The notes beneath the pieces are model-generated. The model did no database searches. It was given only the letters and a program-made list of their open reading frames with translations, and was not told the DNA's origin. The position numbers and the translations under genes are program-made. From Rhabdornis inornatus (lineage: Eukaryota > Chordata > Aves > Passeriformes > Rhabdornithidae), in NCBI GenBank assembly GCA_013397075.1, contig VWZS01002871.1, positions 476,309-540,308 on the forward strand: a stretch of DNA of 64,000 nucleotides. Direction: 5' to 3'. Every line of letters begins with the position of its first letter. Positions within the stretch are counted from its first letter, which is position 1. This document shows positions 23,801 through 35,904 of the stretch, in pieces.

Positions 23801-26320
23801 AATTTTACAGTCAATAATAAAATTCTCAGGGACAAAAAAAGGTGCCAGTTTTGCCGATTTCTGGAGGTCATCTGTACTGACCTACCTTGCTGGAAGATAC
23901 TGAAACTTTCGGTTATTAGTGCTGTCTTCAGAGATTAATGTCTGTGTATGGCTCTGCTTTCCTTGCAAATCTTGGGCTTACCCCCTCTAGAGGCAACAGT
24001 GAAATGTCTAAAATGAGCAGATCAAACTGGGTGATCTGATATCAGACTGTGATTCCAATAAGTTGGCCAAAATCCTGTATTAATTCTGTTAATTTACACA
24101 TACCTTGTCTGTAGATGTGTGAAAAAAGAAGAAAATAAACTGGTGAAATGAATATTTGGAAGGCTTTTTTGCTTAGTTGTAGAGACACGATTGGAGAGTT
24201 CATCTTTAGAACAGTATTTTGGAATGAAAATTCAAATTCTATGCTGTCAATCCTCGGAGCTCTCCTCATCATAATTTTAGGTAAAACAGTCTCCTTGGGA
24301 CCAGGTAAAACCTCTGAAAAGATTAATTTCAGTTGTAAAGTCTAATAATAGCAGTGTAAGATAATGTCCAGAAGAAAGGAAACTGAAGCTCAATATGACA
24401 TAATGAGTAATAATAATACAATATGTATTAAAGTATGTGCTGGAAAACAAAGCTAAATGCTTCTAAGAAGGAAATGAGCAGGTAATTAATAGGCTTACAG
24501 ATGTATGTTTAAGTCTGTATATTATTGTTGGGCAAGTGTTAGTATCCCCAGTTCATTTATTTAAGAAAGAATATTCAAGTCCTAAATCTGAGTTCTTTTT
24601 ATCCAAAGAGTTTTTTTAAAAGGGCCTTTGAGTTCATTTTGAATTGTGACATGACTTTGTAACGGCAGACTTAAACTCTTGTTCATGGGGCAAGTTTTTA
24701 GGGGCATCACCTCAGAAAAGTGCCTGCTAAAAGCAGAGGTTGGATGTCACAAATGTCAATAACATTGCTGAGTCTCAACCAGTGTACTCAGATCTTTTCC
24801 CGTAAAATATTCACTGCAGTAGTTCGAGGCACACTTCTGTTTATGCTGGCAGCTAATGGCTTGTCCATAATGGACACTTTTCATTTTTTTTAACAAGGAT
24901 GTAGCTTTTTGTGGCATACAAAGGAGCATAAGTAAATGTAGGGACAAGGGTCAATAAATATGACTTCATGATCCCATTAGCATTTTAGGGAATTTTCTCA
25001 TTATAAGCATCATAGGAGTAGTGCCCACCATCATTTTTAGTCTCTTTGCATGTCAGTTTCCAGTTCTTTTGAAACTTCTTTCCCTGTCCTGCAGGCAGAG
25101 GGGAAGCCTCCACTCCTGTGTGTAATTCAGATGTTTACATGCTGACATTCCTCTTAGCCTGGAGCTCTTTGGCAGAGGGAAATTTCTGCCCTAAGAGCTG
25201 TTAGTTGGAAGCTCCTTGGCAGTGCAGATTTGTCTGCCATCAGGTCTGTGCTGCTGGGGATAGGCTGCTTCTTAATCACCTCGTTTGAAGATAGCTTGGG
25301 TGTCTCTGTCCCACACTGAAGTCTGGCATGTAGACATCTCCAAACCTCTGAAGTGTGTGAGGATTTTATTGCTTTATCTGTGTCCTCATTTGTATTCACC
25401 CTGTTGAATCCACAGCTTCACTGGAGTTTGTGTTTCTTTGGCATAAACATAAGGTTTACTTGATCTTTTGTATTTGCACATTTTTGATCGATAAATATTT
25501 TATGTCTTGTAATACAAGAGCTGTTGGAAAGATAGTCTTTTCATTTTTATGATTTTCATTTCTGACTCTGAAGGTGATACCATTCTAGTTCTGGTTAGTA
25601 GTTGTTTGGTGGTTTGAATTCTCCAGTTGGACAATTCTCCTATTGGTTTGAATTTTCCAGTTCTTACAGAACTGGTAGCTACAGGTGAGAATACGTGAGC
25701 AGTCAAGAGCCTTGGTATGTCAAATGCATCAAAAATTGTATTTTAGCAAAACTCAATTACTCATTGGGAATCATTTGGTAAATGTATACGACGAATATTA
25801 TTAGATCATGGCTCAACTAAATCTAAATATACTTTCAGTGACGAATTTACTCTAGGTTTTAATTTTTTAATGTATAGCGTTGAGCCTTCAAGTAGTACTT
25901 GATTAATTCAGGCAAGGAATATTAATTAATTCAGGCTCCACTGAAGAAATTAATTAATTTTCCTTTCTGTATTTTGGCTCTTGTTCCACAGAAGTATTAA
26001 TTTTGAATACCTGGATGATGTTTATTAAATTGCAGTCTTGCTACCACAAAAATTGTAAAACTGAAATGACACTTCAAACCCTAATGCTGCTTGTAGAAAA
26101 AATTATTTTGGCCTGCAGATACAAAGGAATAACACTTGACAAAGAGCAAGATATAACTTGAAACTCAGCTGGAAACAAAGTACATAACAAATAGTCCATG
26201 TTTTCTGGGTAGAGGGAGGATGGGGGGAGAGATGGAAAGAAGGAAACAAACATCTAAGATGAACTGAAATATTCTCAGAAACCTGCTGAGCAGTTTCTCT
26301 ATCAAAAAGAAATATGTAAA
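17877..26320. other. Intron 1 segment, mostly unique sequence
   Basis: No gene feature is seen. Minor items are a GAGTGGTAAA tandem at 18364-18385, a T-rich run at 21398-21427, and a 34-bp-spaced direct repeat of GGTTTGAATTYTCCAGTT at 25611-25662. Several 60-140 codon open frames occur on both strands without recognisable domains. Confidence 0.5.
21398..21427. repeat. Poly-T rich run
   Basis: T9, then GTTTTC, then about T15. A low-complexity stretch with no associated element seen. Confidence 0.8.
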
Positions 26321-26324
26321 CCCA

Positions 26325-26526
26325 GTTTGTTTGGTTTGGTTTGGTTTTTTGTTGTTGTTTTTTTTGGGGGAGTTGGGGGGGGGGTTGGTTTGTTTGTTTG
26401 TGGTTTTTTTGTTTGTTGGGTTTTGTTTGTTTGTTTGTTTGTTTTGTTTTTTTGTTTGTTTGTTTGGTGGTGGTTTTTTTTGTTTTTTTGTTTTTTTGTG
26501 TTTTGTTGCTGTTGTTGTTGTTTTTG
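26325..26526. repeat. 202-bp G/T-only tract (TTTG/TTG repeats with a G10 run)
   Basis: Within this tract I count a single A (26371) and a single C (26509); everything else is G or T. Units are TTTG, TTGTTG and GTTTTTTT, with G5 at 26366-26370 and G10 at 26375-26384. The complete A/C versus G/T strand bias gives overlapping open frames on both strands composed only of low-complexity residues. These are not genes. Confidence 0.92.
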
Positions 26527-28060
26527 CAATAACAGATCTCCAGTAGATTATAACTTAAAAGTTTTACGCAGGAAACTGCTACATTAAATGTCAAGTGAGA
26601 AGATGCTTTTTTTGACTGTTCCACAAGAGCATGGTACCTGACACAAATGGAAAATACTATGACAGCTGTAAATCACAGCTTTTTAAGCAAGTGGAAGACA
26701 GCGATAGTCTAAATGAGGATAGTGATTCTTTTTTTTGAAAGCAAAATAGGGATTGTAAAAAATGATTAATTTATACTCACATTATTCACAAAGCTTCATA
26801 CGGTGAAATGGTGAGGAAGAGAAGAGCAGAATACTCCTCTTTGTTGAATATATTTTTAAAATGTCGTCATTTATTCACATAAAACATTGAGCTTTTATGT
26901 GGCTTATGTTGAGCTTTTTACTTGCCTGTAAGTCTGTTGATGAGACAGCAAACTTCAGTTTCAGGTTAAAAGTCACCATCCATTCAAACATAGAGGAGCT
27001 CTGAGTGTCACTAGTACAAAAGAGAAGGGAAGATGCTGGGTCAGGTTTTCTCTAATAATCTGCCAGGTTCAGTGTCCATGCCAAGGTGCCTTTTCCATAA
27101 GGCAGAAGAACATGACCAGGCTTCTGCTGCTGCTGTACTGCATTACAGAACCACATTATAGATAGCTGTACATTGATTATTCGGACAGACAAGAGGTGGA
27201 AGATAGCACACTGCAATATAAACCCCAAAAATGTGTGACCACAATAGTGGGGTCATGTTTCAAATTAATTGTTTAATTATTTTTCTCCATCATTTAACCT
27301 TGCAAAGAAGAACTGGAATTAGTGGGATGTTAGGAGGAACTCAGCAGTCAAAACACACCAACTCAATAATTAAAATAAACTGCTCTGTATAATACTTAAT
27401 TCTGTGTTTAAATCCTAATATAGATTTCTGAAGTTATAGGGTTGGATGAAACAATTCCATTAGAGGGCAGTAGTACCTGTGGGTAAAATGTCTTGTGCTA
27501 TGTGTATTTTGTTTAGCATCAGTGAATGGAAGTGAAAAAGGAAGTTAATGTAATTTAACATTAAAATAATGCAGAAATATTTTGTAATATACAATAATGC
27601 ACATCCTATCATATATCCAAAAAAACAACATGAATATGACAGAAGTGATGCAAAATATATGCAGCAAATATTAGCACTGTGATACTCCATCCAAGAGAGA
27701 AACTGAAGTTGTTTGTGTTTCTGTGTTCCCCATTTGTAAATTGTATCACTTTATTTCTGGGAAGTTTATGGGTTTCATTAAAGAAATCTTACTTTTGAAA
27801 CTTTATTTTATTGGCTTTAATGCTGCAGATTATCCAGATTTCCAGGCAAGGGATTGCAGGAATGTGCATGTTTGATCAGCATCTTTTAAAGGTTAACTAA
27901 CAGTAGTGTACTGTGATTTGACAGTGTTTTCTGCAAAAGATGTAGGGGTTTTTATGAGTTTTGAGACACTTTTTAGGTAAGAAATGTAAGCCATGAAAGC
28001 CCAAATGAACCTGGCTAACATGGCAAGTTCAGTCCTTCCTGTTTTAATACTTTGCTGTGT
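26527..28060. other. 3' end of intron 1 before exon 2
   Basis: AT-rich sequence with no repeat or exon that I can name. It leads into the branch-point candidate and polypyrimidine run of exon 2. Confidence 0.55.
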
Positions 28061-28106
28061 CTAATCCAAGCAATGCCACAAACACCATTTCTTTTTCCAT
28101 TTTCAG

Positions 28107-28171
28107 TTGTGTTACTTGATACTACAACTGCCCTCGGAGAACTAGGATGGAAAACATTTCCTTTAAATGGG
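28107..28171 (+). CDS. EPHA6: EPHA6 coding exon 2: start of the ephrin-binding domain
   Basis: A 65-bp exon with a TTTTCAG acceptor and a GTAAGT donor. Joined to the last base of exon 1 it gives 22 codons beginning VVLLDTTTALGELGWKTFPL and ending with Asn-Gly, phase 0. The LLD...GELGW pattern is the first strand of the Eph ligand-binding domain. The DTTT...GWKT.PLNG wording is specific to EPHA6 among the paralogues I know (EPHA3, A4, A5 and A7 have LLDS, and GWIS/GWIA or EWIS). A short exon of this size in this position is the known Eph gene structure. Differences from the human protein are conservative (about position A for V and F for Y, from memory). The next exon should begin with Trp. 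Confidence 0.95.
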
Positions 28172-28177
28172 GTAAGT

Positions 28178-29828
28178 CTCTCACCATTTTGGTTTTTTTG
28201 GTCTGGATTTTGGCACTCTGACACTATGGAAGTTAATGGCTCTTGTATCTGGGTGGATATTCTTGCAACATAGACTCGTCTGAAAGATTTTAGTTGTTCT
28301 CGGGACTGGAGCTGCCTGTATTGAGTAGAAATTACAGATGCAAGAATGACATGAGTGCACATTATTGTGTTCTTCTCTTGCTTTTCTGAATACTAAGTAT
28401 CTATCTTACTTTAAATCCAATTCTAACTGTTACACATCATAAAGTTTCATTTTTAAAAATTCCTATGCTGGAGGAATGTGTTACAACTACTTTTTTTTGT
28501 GAAATAAAAGGAAAAATAATTTTCTGTTTTGCAAATTGGAACAAAAATTTTATGGTTTAGGTGAGAACCAGTATGGAATTTAGCCTCTGATAATATGGTA
28601 TCAGATTACCTAAATCAGAAAAATGAAAACATTATTAGTGTCTGTTATCCTTGGGGACAGTGAGCATGGGATAAAGCAGCTTTTTTACACTGTAAAGTTC
28701 AATTATCAGTGCTTTGCCAGTGGCTACACTTTCAGAACCTGTTTTTTTTTCTTTCCACCCAGCTAAGGCATGTCACAGAGGATCAGGGGCACTTGGGAGT
28801 TTCACTTTTAAAATAAAATGTATTATTCTGGAGCATTTAACATGTTTTGTATCAACTTGTATTTCTGATGTCACTGTACATACTGCATATCAATTATTTT
28901 TATACTAGCTTGCATTATCTCTTGATTCTTGTGTATGAGGCATATAATTGCTTGCTTCTCTGAAATGAGCTCAGAAAATACTGAGAGAAACATCTTGTTC
29001 CATTTTCAGTCATCTTATTTGCCATGTTCTGTTCCAGAAGGAAGTAGAAACTGTCTACCCTCAGCACCTTAATAATCCATTTTTATAAAATGCCTTCTGT
29101 GTCTTTGCCTTCAGGGATTTCAAGCAATATGACATTTCTTAATCTCAGCCTGTTTTCAACTTTATGGATTACTCTTTTTCTTTGTATTCCTAGGCATAAT
29201 TTCCATCTCTCACAGATACTTCTGTGTTTTACATTTTGTATGCACTCTCACGCAATCTGAGTTCTGATTCTGAAAGTTTTATTTCCTTTAAAAATCCCAG
29301 ACAAAGTAAATACTGTCATACACCACAATGAGAAGTGAATCAATGAATTTTTGCTCTGGCAGAAGGTAAGGAGTGTCATCTACCATGATGAGAAAGTCCA
29401 GTGGGGAATGTTTTGCTTGAGCACTGGGATGAGCTCCATTGAAGTGCACAGTACATTTGGAAAGCACAAAAGATATAATTGCAGTTATTGTGTAAATTCT
29501 TAAAAGCTTTAGGTACTCCAAAATAGCTACAGTATACAAACACAAACACATGTGCACTCCAAGTTAATTTAGAACACAGCAATTATAACATGTATTTTTT
29601 GGTTCATCATACATACCCTAAACAGTAGTTTTGCAGGGTTTTGGGTGTCTCAGGACCTCTGCTGTATATTAAGAACTGGCAGCACTTACTGGAATACATA
29701 AAAGAGTTTACATTTCAGTAAGAATCTGGGATTCAATTATTAAAATATCTCCCAAAAATGTACAAAGTGGTTTGAGAAAAAAAAAAAGGAGCTGGAGTAA
29801 ATATGGGGGAGAAAAGTGATTTGTAGCA
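28178..29828. other. Intron 2 segment without recognisable elements
   Basis: Unique-looking AT-rich DNA directly after exon 2. No exon, RNA gene or transposon relic was seen. Confidence 0.55.
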
Positions 29829-29980
29829 TAAAATCACAGAATCATTTATATTAGAAAAGACCTTTCAGGTCACTGAGTCCACCTGTTAACCCAACACCAC
29901 TGTGTTCACCATGTCCCCAAATGCCACATTCACACACTTTTTGAACACTTCCAGGGATGGTGATTTATGTCCACAGTGCT
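29829..29980 (-). mobile_element. CR1 LINE 3' terminal fragment, antisense
   Basis: A short relic of the last 150 bases of a CR1 element. The + strand begins with the complement of the terminal repeat (ATCACAGAATCA) and continues with words typical of the antisense CR1 3'UTR: CAGGTCACTGAGTCCACCTG, CAACACCACTGTG, ATGTCCCCAAATGCCACAT and CACTTCCAGGGATGGTGAT. It is heavily diverged and non-coding. Confidence 0.88.
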
Positions 29981-31493
29981 ACCTAATCTGAGTTACTCTT
30001 GCATCCTAATATAATCCAGAATATGGGACAATCACTGGTGTGATTGAGATTATCACTGTGGGTATAAGAATCTGTTTTGTCCCATGATGGGCACATTAGG
30101 ATTTTCTTGTTTCCTGGAGGAGAATGATATTTTGAATTGTTGGTGTTTTTTGAAAGAATTTTTTGTCCAGGTGCTATTGAAATCTAGTGTGTTACTTTAA
30201 TCAAACCTTTTTTTTTTAAGTGTTTGTGTAGTGTTTATGTGTGTAAGAAAAATGTCACTGACATGACTACTGCTCTGCTGAATATTTTTGATATTAGGAG
30301 GATGGGATGATGTTTTTTCTTGAGCCAGTGACATTAGCAGAATTCATTAATTTACTGGCATACTCAGTCACAAGGAATGTTTTCATTAAATTAAAGAGCA
30401 ACTGAAATAGTAATGCTTGGGATTTGGATAATATTGACTATGCCTCAGAGATTTTTAACGGGCCAGGATGAAGTGGGATAAAAAAAATCAGGAGGTTCTT
30501 TTGGAACTTGCAGAACCCAACCTTTGCATCCCAGACTTTTTATTTATAGTAGATTCATGATATAACATTGGTAAGCTTTCAGCAGTTTTGGTCATCACTG
30601 AGCTGCAAAGATAACTGTGTTATCCATGTTTTAGGAATACAATATGTGATTTTGTTCTTAATTTTTCTACCCAGTTATTTGTGCATCCTTCCCGAAGCAT
30701 GAGAATGCAATGGTTTTTTCTTACAAATGTGTTTTATTTGCGTGTCAGATTTTTCCCTTGTATTTTGAACAGGTAATAAATTTAGTGCTTAGAGCTACAA
30801 AAATGCAGCATAAAACATTAATATCTCTGAGGTCAATAGCATCAACTTTTGTTGACTGAGTTCCAGTTTAGCTTCTTAGTGCTGGGCTGTCTAAAATTTC
30901 TACCTTAATAATGGACACATCTGATACTTCCTCTTTTCTTTGGGCTATAGTTCAAAATGACCGATTGATTTATGAAAAAGCATGCACTATGAAAAGTGAT
31001 CTTTGCTCATCAAGCTGTCACTCCATAACCTTGAAAATACAGAACAGAGGTCTGTGTTTTTTTGATTGGTACAAAAAATGGGAAGACACAAGTTCATGTG
31101 TTTCAGAAGAGGATGTGAAAGGGAGCTAGTGGGCAGTCTCAGGTGCTCAAGTGCGTGTGAATCGAAATTCAGCATTCTAACCATGGTCAGTTTGCTGACC
31201 TTGGGGACACAGTTAGGAACTAGGAAAGAAATTAAACAACCTGGAAGTCCAGCTGAAATGCAGCATCCGCATCCTTTCTTTATACATTAGCAGTAATACT
31301 AATAAAATAACATACTTTATGCAACTGCAGTTGGTGGGGTTTTTCCTTCTCTCTTCAACGTAACTTCAAGAAAATATTATTTATTTCCCATTGCATTAAT
31401 CATTGCAACACAATTTTGTGAGCAAAGTTTGCTCAGAAGCTGTTGTCTGGGGACTGCTGCCGTAAGGGCCTGTCCAGTCCTGCTAAATTTCTG
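29981..31493. other. Intron 2 segment without recognisable elements
   Basis: AT-rich DNA between two CR1 relics. Short open frames at 30911-31290 (+) have no recognisable domain. Confidence 0.5.
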
Positions 31494-31885
31494 CCATAGA
31501 ATCATAAAATGGCTTGGGTTGGAATGAAGGTCAAAGATTGTCCAGTTTCAACTTCCTGCCATGGGCAGGATGCCACAGGACCACATTGCTGAAACCTCAA
31601 ACCATCCAGTCTGTCCTTGAACACCTCCAGGGATGGGGCAGCCACAGCTTTTCTGGGCAACCTGTGCCATGGTCTCACCAACCTCACAAAGACAGAATTT
31701 CTTCCTGATAACCAATCTAAACCTCCTCTCTTTCAGTTTACAGCCATTAGCCCTCATCATATCACTCCATGCCCTTGAGAAAAGTCCCTCTCCAGCTCTG
31801 TTATGGCCCCCTTTTCGCACTGAAAAGTGCTGTAAAGTCCCCCCACAGTCTTCTCTTCTCCAGGTTGAACAAGCACAACTTGTGT
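31494..31885 (-). mobile_element. CR1 LINE 3' fragment, antisense
   Basis: The antisense CR1 starts with the terminal CATAGAATCATAAAATGG and extends about 390 bp. The minus strand reads the end of ORF2 in two frames: ERRFRLVIRK near 31705-31740, then after a frameshift HRLPRKAVAAPSLEVFKDRL near 31600-31660. The broken frame marks an inactive copy. The 5' end merges into TGTTCAACCTGGAGAAGAG, a known internal CR1 site. Confidence 0.93.
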
Positions 31886-32689
31886 GTAGCCACTCCAAAA
31901 ATCAGTTTAAAAGGAGGGCATGGTGACTCGGAGCACAAAGCTGTGAGACATTTACATGTGGAAGAGACCTGTAAAAGCTACCTTGACTTGCCATAGTAGA
32001 CACAATATATGGCCTCAGCAGTAAAGAACCTACTAAAAGTCCTCTAAATTATTTGACAGCTCTGTGAGTGCTGAACGTACTTTAGTTTTCACAATTATTT
32101 GAACACTTTCCTTGTCAGCTGGTAATTTTCCTATTGATTTATCCAGGGAAATAATTTTGGTTTGAATATCTTCTTTCTATAGGGGATTTTTTTTTTTAAT
32201 AACTGTCACGAATATACAGTATTACTGTTCTTCTTGTGTTATGAATTTTTTGAGACTAATCTCGTCAAAGTACTGATTTTTTTTCCCTACCAGACTCTTT
32301 ATATTACCCTCTCAGTTAAAATAATTGTTTTACAGTATATGCATTAATCAACAATTTATTTTTTTAGCTGCTTCTTAGCTAATTAGGAGACATTTCTGTA
32401 GTTTATGGTAACAGGAGTTTTGAATGGCCTGGTACTGTTTTTCACAGATGGCAGTGAGGTTTTCCTGTGCCAGCCTGCAAACATTTCTTTCAATGCAGCT
32501 GCATCCATTTTCACCTTCATCTTTTAACTTATATCTCAGAAAGTAATTGGGGGAATATATCTTGGAACATTCTTCTACAATACTTAACATTTTTAACTAT
32601 TTATTTTCTTAAGTAGACTGTCTTTGAGCTGTATTTATAAGTGTAAGGAGGTTTATATACTGAATACTTATTTCCTAAATAAAACAATG

Positions 32690-32764
32690 GTATGTTCTCA
32701 GCACTCTTTTGGTCACCAAAATGCAGCTGGGAAGAAATTAACTCTGTCCCAGACAGACACAGTA
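32690..32764 (-). mobile_element. Possible LTR terminal fragment, antisense
   Basis: The + strand word CTGGGAAGAAATTAACTCTG followed by TCCCAG is the complement of the start of the same class of bird LTR as the element near 17.4 kb, and would supply the end missing there. Only about 75 bp are recognisable and the assignment is by memory. Confidence 0.4.
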
Positions 32765-32865
32765 AACATATTTAAAATTCAAGTTGTGTGAAAGTTACCA
32801 GGATAAAACAGCAATACCATAAAAAGACTTCTATCTGAAAGTACTTCACTTTCCTTCTAAACAAA

Positions 32866-33425
32866 TCATAGAATCATTTGGATTGGAAATTATTTGGATC
32901 ACTAAGTCTGACTGCAAATTAGCACTGCCAAGTCCACCACGGCCATGTCCGTAAGCGCGACGTTGACTTGTCTTCACACATCTCCAGGGTTGACGACTCA
33001 ACTGCATCCCTGGACAGCCTGTTCCAATCCTTGGTACCCTTTTCCATGAGGAAAACATCCTAATATCCAATCTAAACCTCCTCTGGTGCAACTTTAGGCC
33101 ATTTCCTCTCATCCTGCCACTTGTTCCATGGAAGAAGAGACCGAGCCCTGCCTGGCTATACCCTCCTTTCAGGTGGATGTAAAGAGTGATAAGGTCCCTC
33201 CTGAGCCTCCTTCTCTCCAGGCTGAACCCCCCCAGCTCCCTCAGTGGCTTCTCAGAACACTTCAGACCCTCCCCCAGCTCCATTCCCTTCTCTGGACACA
33301 TTCCAGCCCAGGATTCAAACTGTGACCTCACCAGTGCCGAGTATAGAGGGACAATCCCTGCCCTGGTCCTGTTGGCCATGCTATTCCTGCTCCATTGGCC
33401 TCCTTGGCCACCTGGGCACACTCTG
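32866..33425 (-). mobile_element. CR1 LINE 3' fragment, antisense, longest in the window
   Basis: About 560 bp of CR1 begin with CATAGAATCATTTGGATTGG. The minus strand keeps the ORF2 C-terminal signature RRDLITLYIHLKGGYSQAGL, then GNGLKLHQRRFRLDIR, before the frame slips. The order of antisense words (TTGGCCACCTGGGCACACTC at the far end, CTCACCAGTGCCGAGTA, CTCCAGGCTGAACCCC, TATCCAATCTAAACCTCCTC, CCTGGACAGCCTGTTCCAAT) fits a CR1 of the Y-like group. A 191-codon minus frame through it is part ORF2 and part out of frame, and is not a gene. Confidence 0.94.
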
Positions 33426-34535
33426 AACAGCCTGTGGAACAGAGAACTGCAGCTGTGTGAGGAGATGTTGCAGAAGTAGCAGAGTTTTAACTAAGAGCTG
33501 GGGATGTTTTTTGATGGGGGAAAAAAAAAGCATCTGAAAGTCGAAGTTCTTCCCCCTATTACAGCAGTTCAGCTGTGGTAAAAATATGTAGTTTTCACAT
33601 CTGTAAAAGCTCACCAGCAGAATTTCAGAGGTGTTACAGAGGCTGTGGTTTTAATAAGATCTTTAATAGAAGGTAGGGATTTAGCTGTCAGAACATTTAA
33701 CAGGGATGAAGGGAAGGGAAGGAAGCAAATCAGATTTTCATACAATATGGGGAATTTACAGAGATGACGTTAAGAAAAAATATTGGCAGTCATGTATTTG
33801 AGCTGTAATTTGGGCATAATCAGATACCATCCTCTGCAATACCATATTTAGAATCCTTTTTGACAGTCAAGTCATTATTTGAGGAAAAAGGTTAAATCAA
33901 GGGGCAAGTTTTTTGAGATTAATCTCCATCTGCAGAGATTAAACAATTAGGTATATCCATGATCCAGTTAAATGTCTAGGAAAGCTTTCTTAAAGGAGTT
34001 GCAGTTGCTCCTATGAGACGACTTGCTTGTGAGAGTCCAGTTTCCATGTTTCTTCTAGGAGCATCTCTTAGACCATAAAAGCTTTTCTTGAAAACTGAAT
34101 GTCTCAGAACCATCAGTGTCCAGGTAGATTGGTGCATGTCTAAATTTTTTGGCTTTGCCTGTATTTCCTGGTAAAATGGCAAAAATCTTAATTTTCTTGG
34201 AAAACCCTGGGGCCACAGAATTAGCTGTGGCTGTACTGGGAATTTGAGATGGATGGATGCAGGGTTATGGTAGCATGGTCCATCAGAAATAGGTAAATTC
34301 ACAAAATTTGCTAGTAATGAGATAGTATTTGTCATCCTCAGATTTTTTGTACATACACTTGCACAGTATTGTGATTATTTTTGTGTGGAACATCTAATTG
34401 CAGATTCCACAGAGGCTTGACTAAATACATGGCCATGTTCTTATCTGGATATTGCAAACACATTTTGGGCCCTCTGTGCTTGCCACTCTGCAGTCACAGA
34501 TCTAAGCCATTCCTAGTCTAAATAATGACATGTCA

Positions 34536-34620
34536 TAAAAACAAAACAAAACACCAAAAAACCCCCAACCTCCCAGAAAAAAAACCACCAAAAAAAAACC
34601 CCAAATAAACAAAAACTAAA
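34536..34620. repeat. A/C-rich low-complexity tract
   Basis: ACAAAACAAAACACC grades into CCAAAAAAAACCCC. Almost only A and C are present, the same class as 6660-6732. Confidence 0.8.
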
Positions 34621-35298
34621 TAGACACCTACGAACAACTTACAGGGATGCAGATATAATGGAGGAGGATTATAAACAAATTTGTATGCTCCTGTACAGAA
34701 CAGCCATATACTTACAGCTCATATATAATCTGTAATAGTACAGCATTAGAAGCAGTCTCTGAACTGCTCAACCAAATGCAATTTATTGTATTTTTATTGT
34801 ATTGTGTGGTAAATCTGAACTTAAGGATAGTAATGTTGCATATACTTTTTGCATTAATTTTCCATTCCTGTTTAATTTAAATAGTCTTATGTATGTACAT
34901 ACTCCTAGTAAAGGCAAAATTTATTGTATATATTGATTATTTTTCAATGCATATTGCATATTATATAGCAAAAGAGGGCAAAGAGTGGTGGTAGCAGTAC
35001 TTCTATTTTCTTTTAAGCTTCTCATTTTTGGTGTGAGAACCATTCTAACTGGTGGAGCACAGTAAACATTTAAATTCTTCAGTTGTGCAGCCTCACAGAA
35101 TGAATGCTAATTCTGTATTATTTTTTAAAAAAATAGACTGGTTGGAAATTTAAATAAATAAGAGTACCATGCATGGGTTGCACATTGATGCACTCAATGC
35201 ACAAAAAATAGCTTTTAAGTCTGTGTAGGCTGCACATCCATCTTTTGCATTAACAAGTTTACATTATTTTGGCTTACCCAAAAGGGCAGTAAGTGGTT

Positions 35299-35314
35299 AA
35301 AAAAAAAAAAAAAA
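35299..35314. repeat. A16 homopolymer
   Basis: Sixteen consecutive As. No retroelement body was recognised to its left. Confidence 0.8.
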
Positions 35315-35867
35315 GAAAGTATAATTTAGTGAAAATTAAGACTTTTTTTTTGGTAGAGAAGGAATTGTATTTTGAGAAGGAAAATGCAGTGGGTTGAGGA
35401 AAGAAGAATGGTTGATTTAAGTTCTGTTGGGCATATTTTAAGCAGTGCTGGATTCCAGAATTTAATGGTTTCTGTCATGCAAATATTCTGAAATTAAACA
35501 AATTCACTCGTATATTCAAAATTAAATATAATATTTTCTGTTATAATTGAGCCTTCACTGTGCAGACACATGGAGCAAGAAAGAATGACAAACTGAGTGC
35601 TGCCCTCAGTAAAAAATCAAGGAAAAGCCAGAACAAAATAAAGTGGAAGAAAAGCAATATTTATGGAAATACCAAGTGCATACTGAACACCTCTTTATCT
35701 GAACCATTGTACTTTCAGAGATTTCAGAACTGCTGCACTGAACTCTTGGGAAATACCCTTTGAAATTCCTGTGTGCTTAGGAAATGGTCTCATAAATGCT
35801 AAAGTAGGTGATAAATATCTGGGTATTCTGAAAAGAAAACTCTCCAAATTTTTCCAAAGCCACTTTA

Positions 35868-35904
35868 TTTTTCTTCTTTTTTCTTTTTCTTTTTTTTTTC
35901 CCCC
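35868..35904. repeat. T/C polypyrimidine tract
   Basis: T and C only, ending CCCCC and then AAGAAG. It resembles a strong splice-acceptor tract, but no coding sequence that I recognise follows. Confidence 0.7.

Larger units (their letters stand above)
620..28106 (+). other. EPHA6: EPHA6 intron 1 (about 27.5 kb)
   Basis: This lies between a consensus GTGAGT donor and a TTTTCAG acceptor. A good branch-point candidate, CTAATC at 28061-28066, sits about 43 bases upstream of exon 2, with a pyrimidine-rich run between. The first 900 bp are CpG-island DNA and the rest is AT-rich. True length is uncertain because of the 39-N gap and the apparent 530-bp false duplication near the 5' end. No additional exon is recognisable. 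Repeats inside it are listed separately. Confidence 0.88.

Noticed and set aside
26103..26624. Overlapping open frames on both strands, Lys/Asn/Gln/Thr-rich or Phe/Val/Gly/Leu-rich
   Set aside because: They are translations of the G/T-only low-complexity tract.
32846..33421. A 191-codon minus-strand frame
   Set aside because: It is a CR1 ORF2 remnant read partly out of frame, not a host gene.
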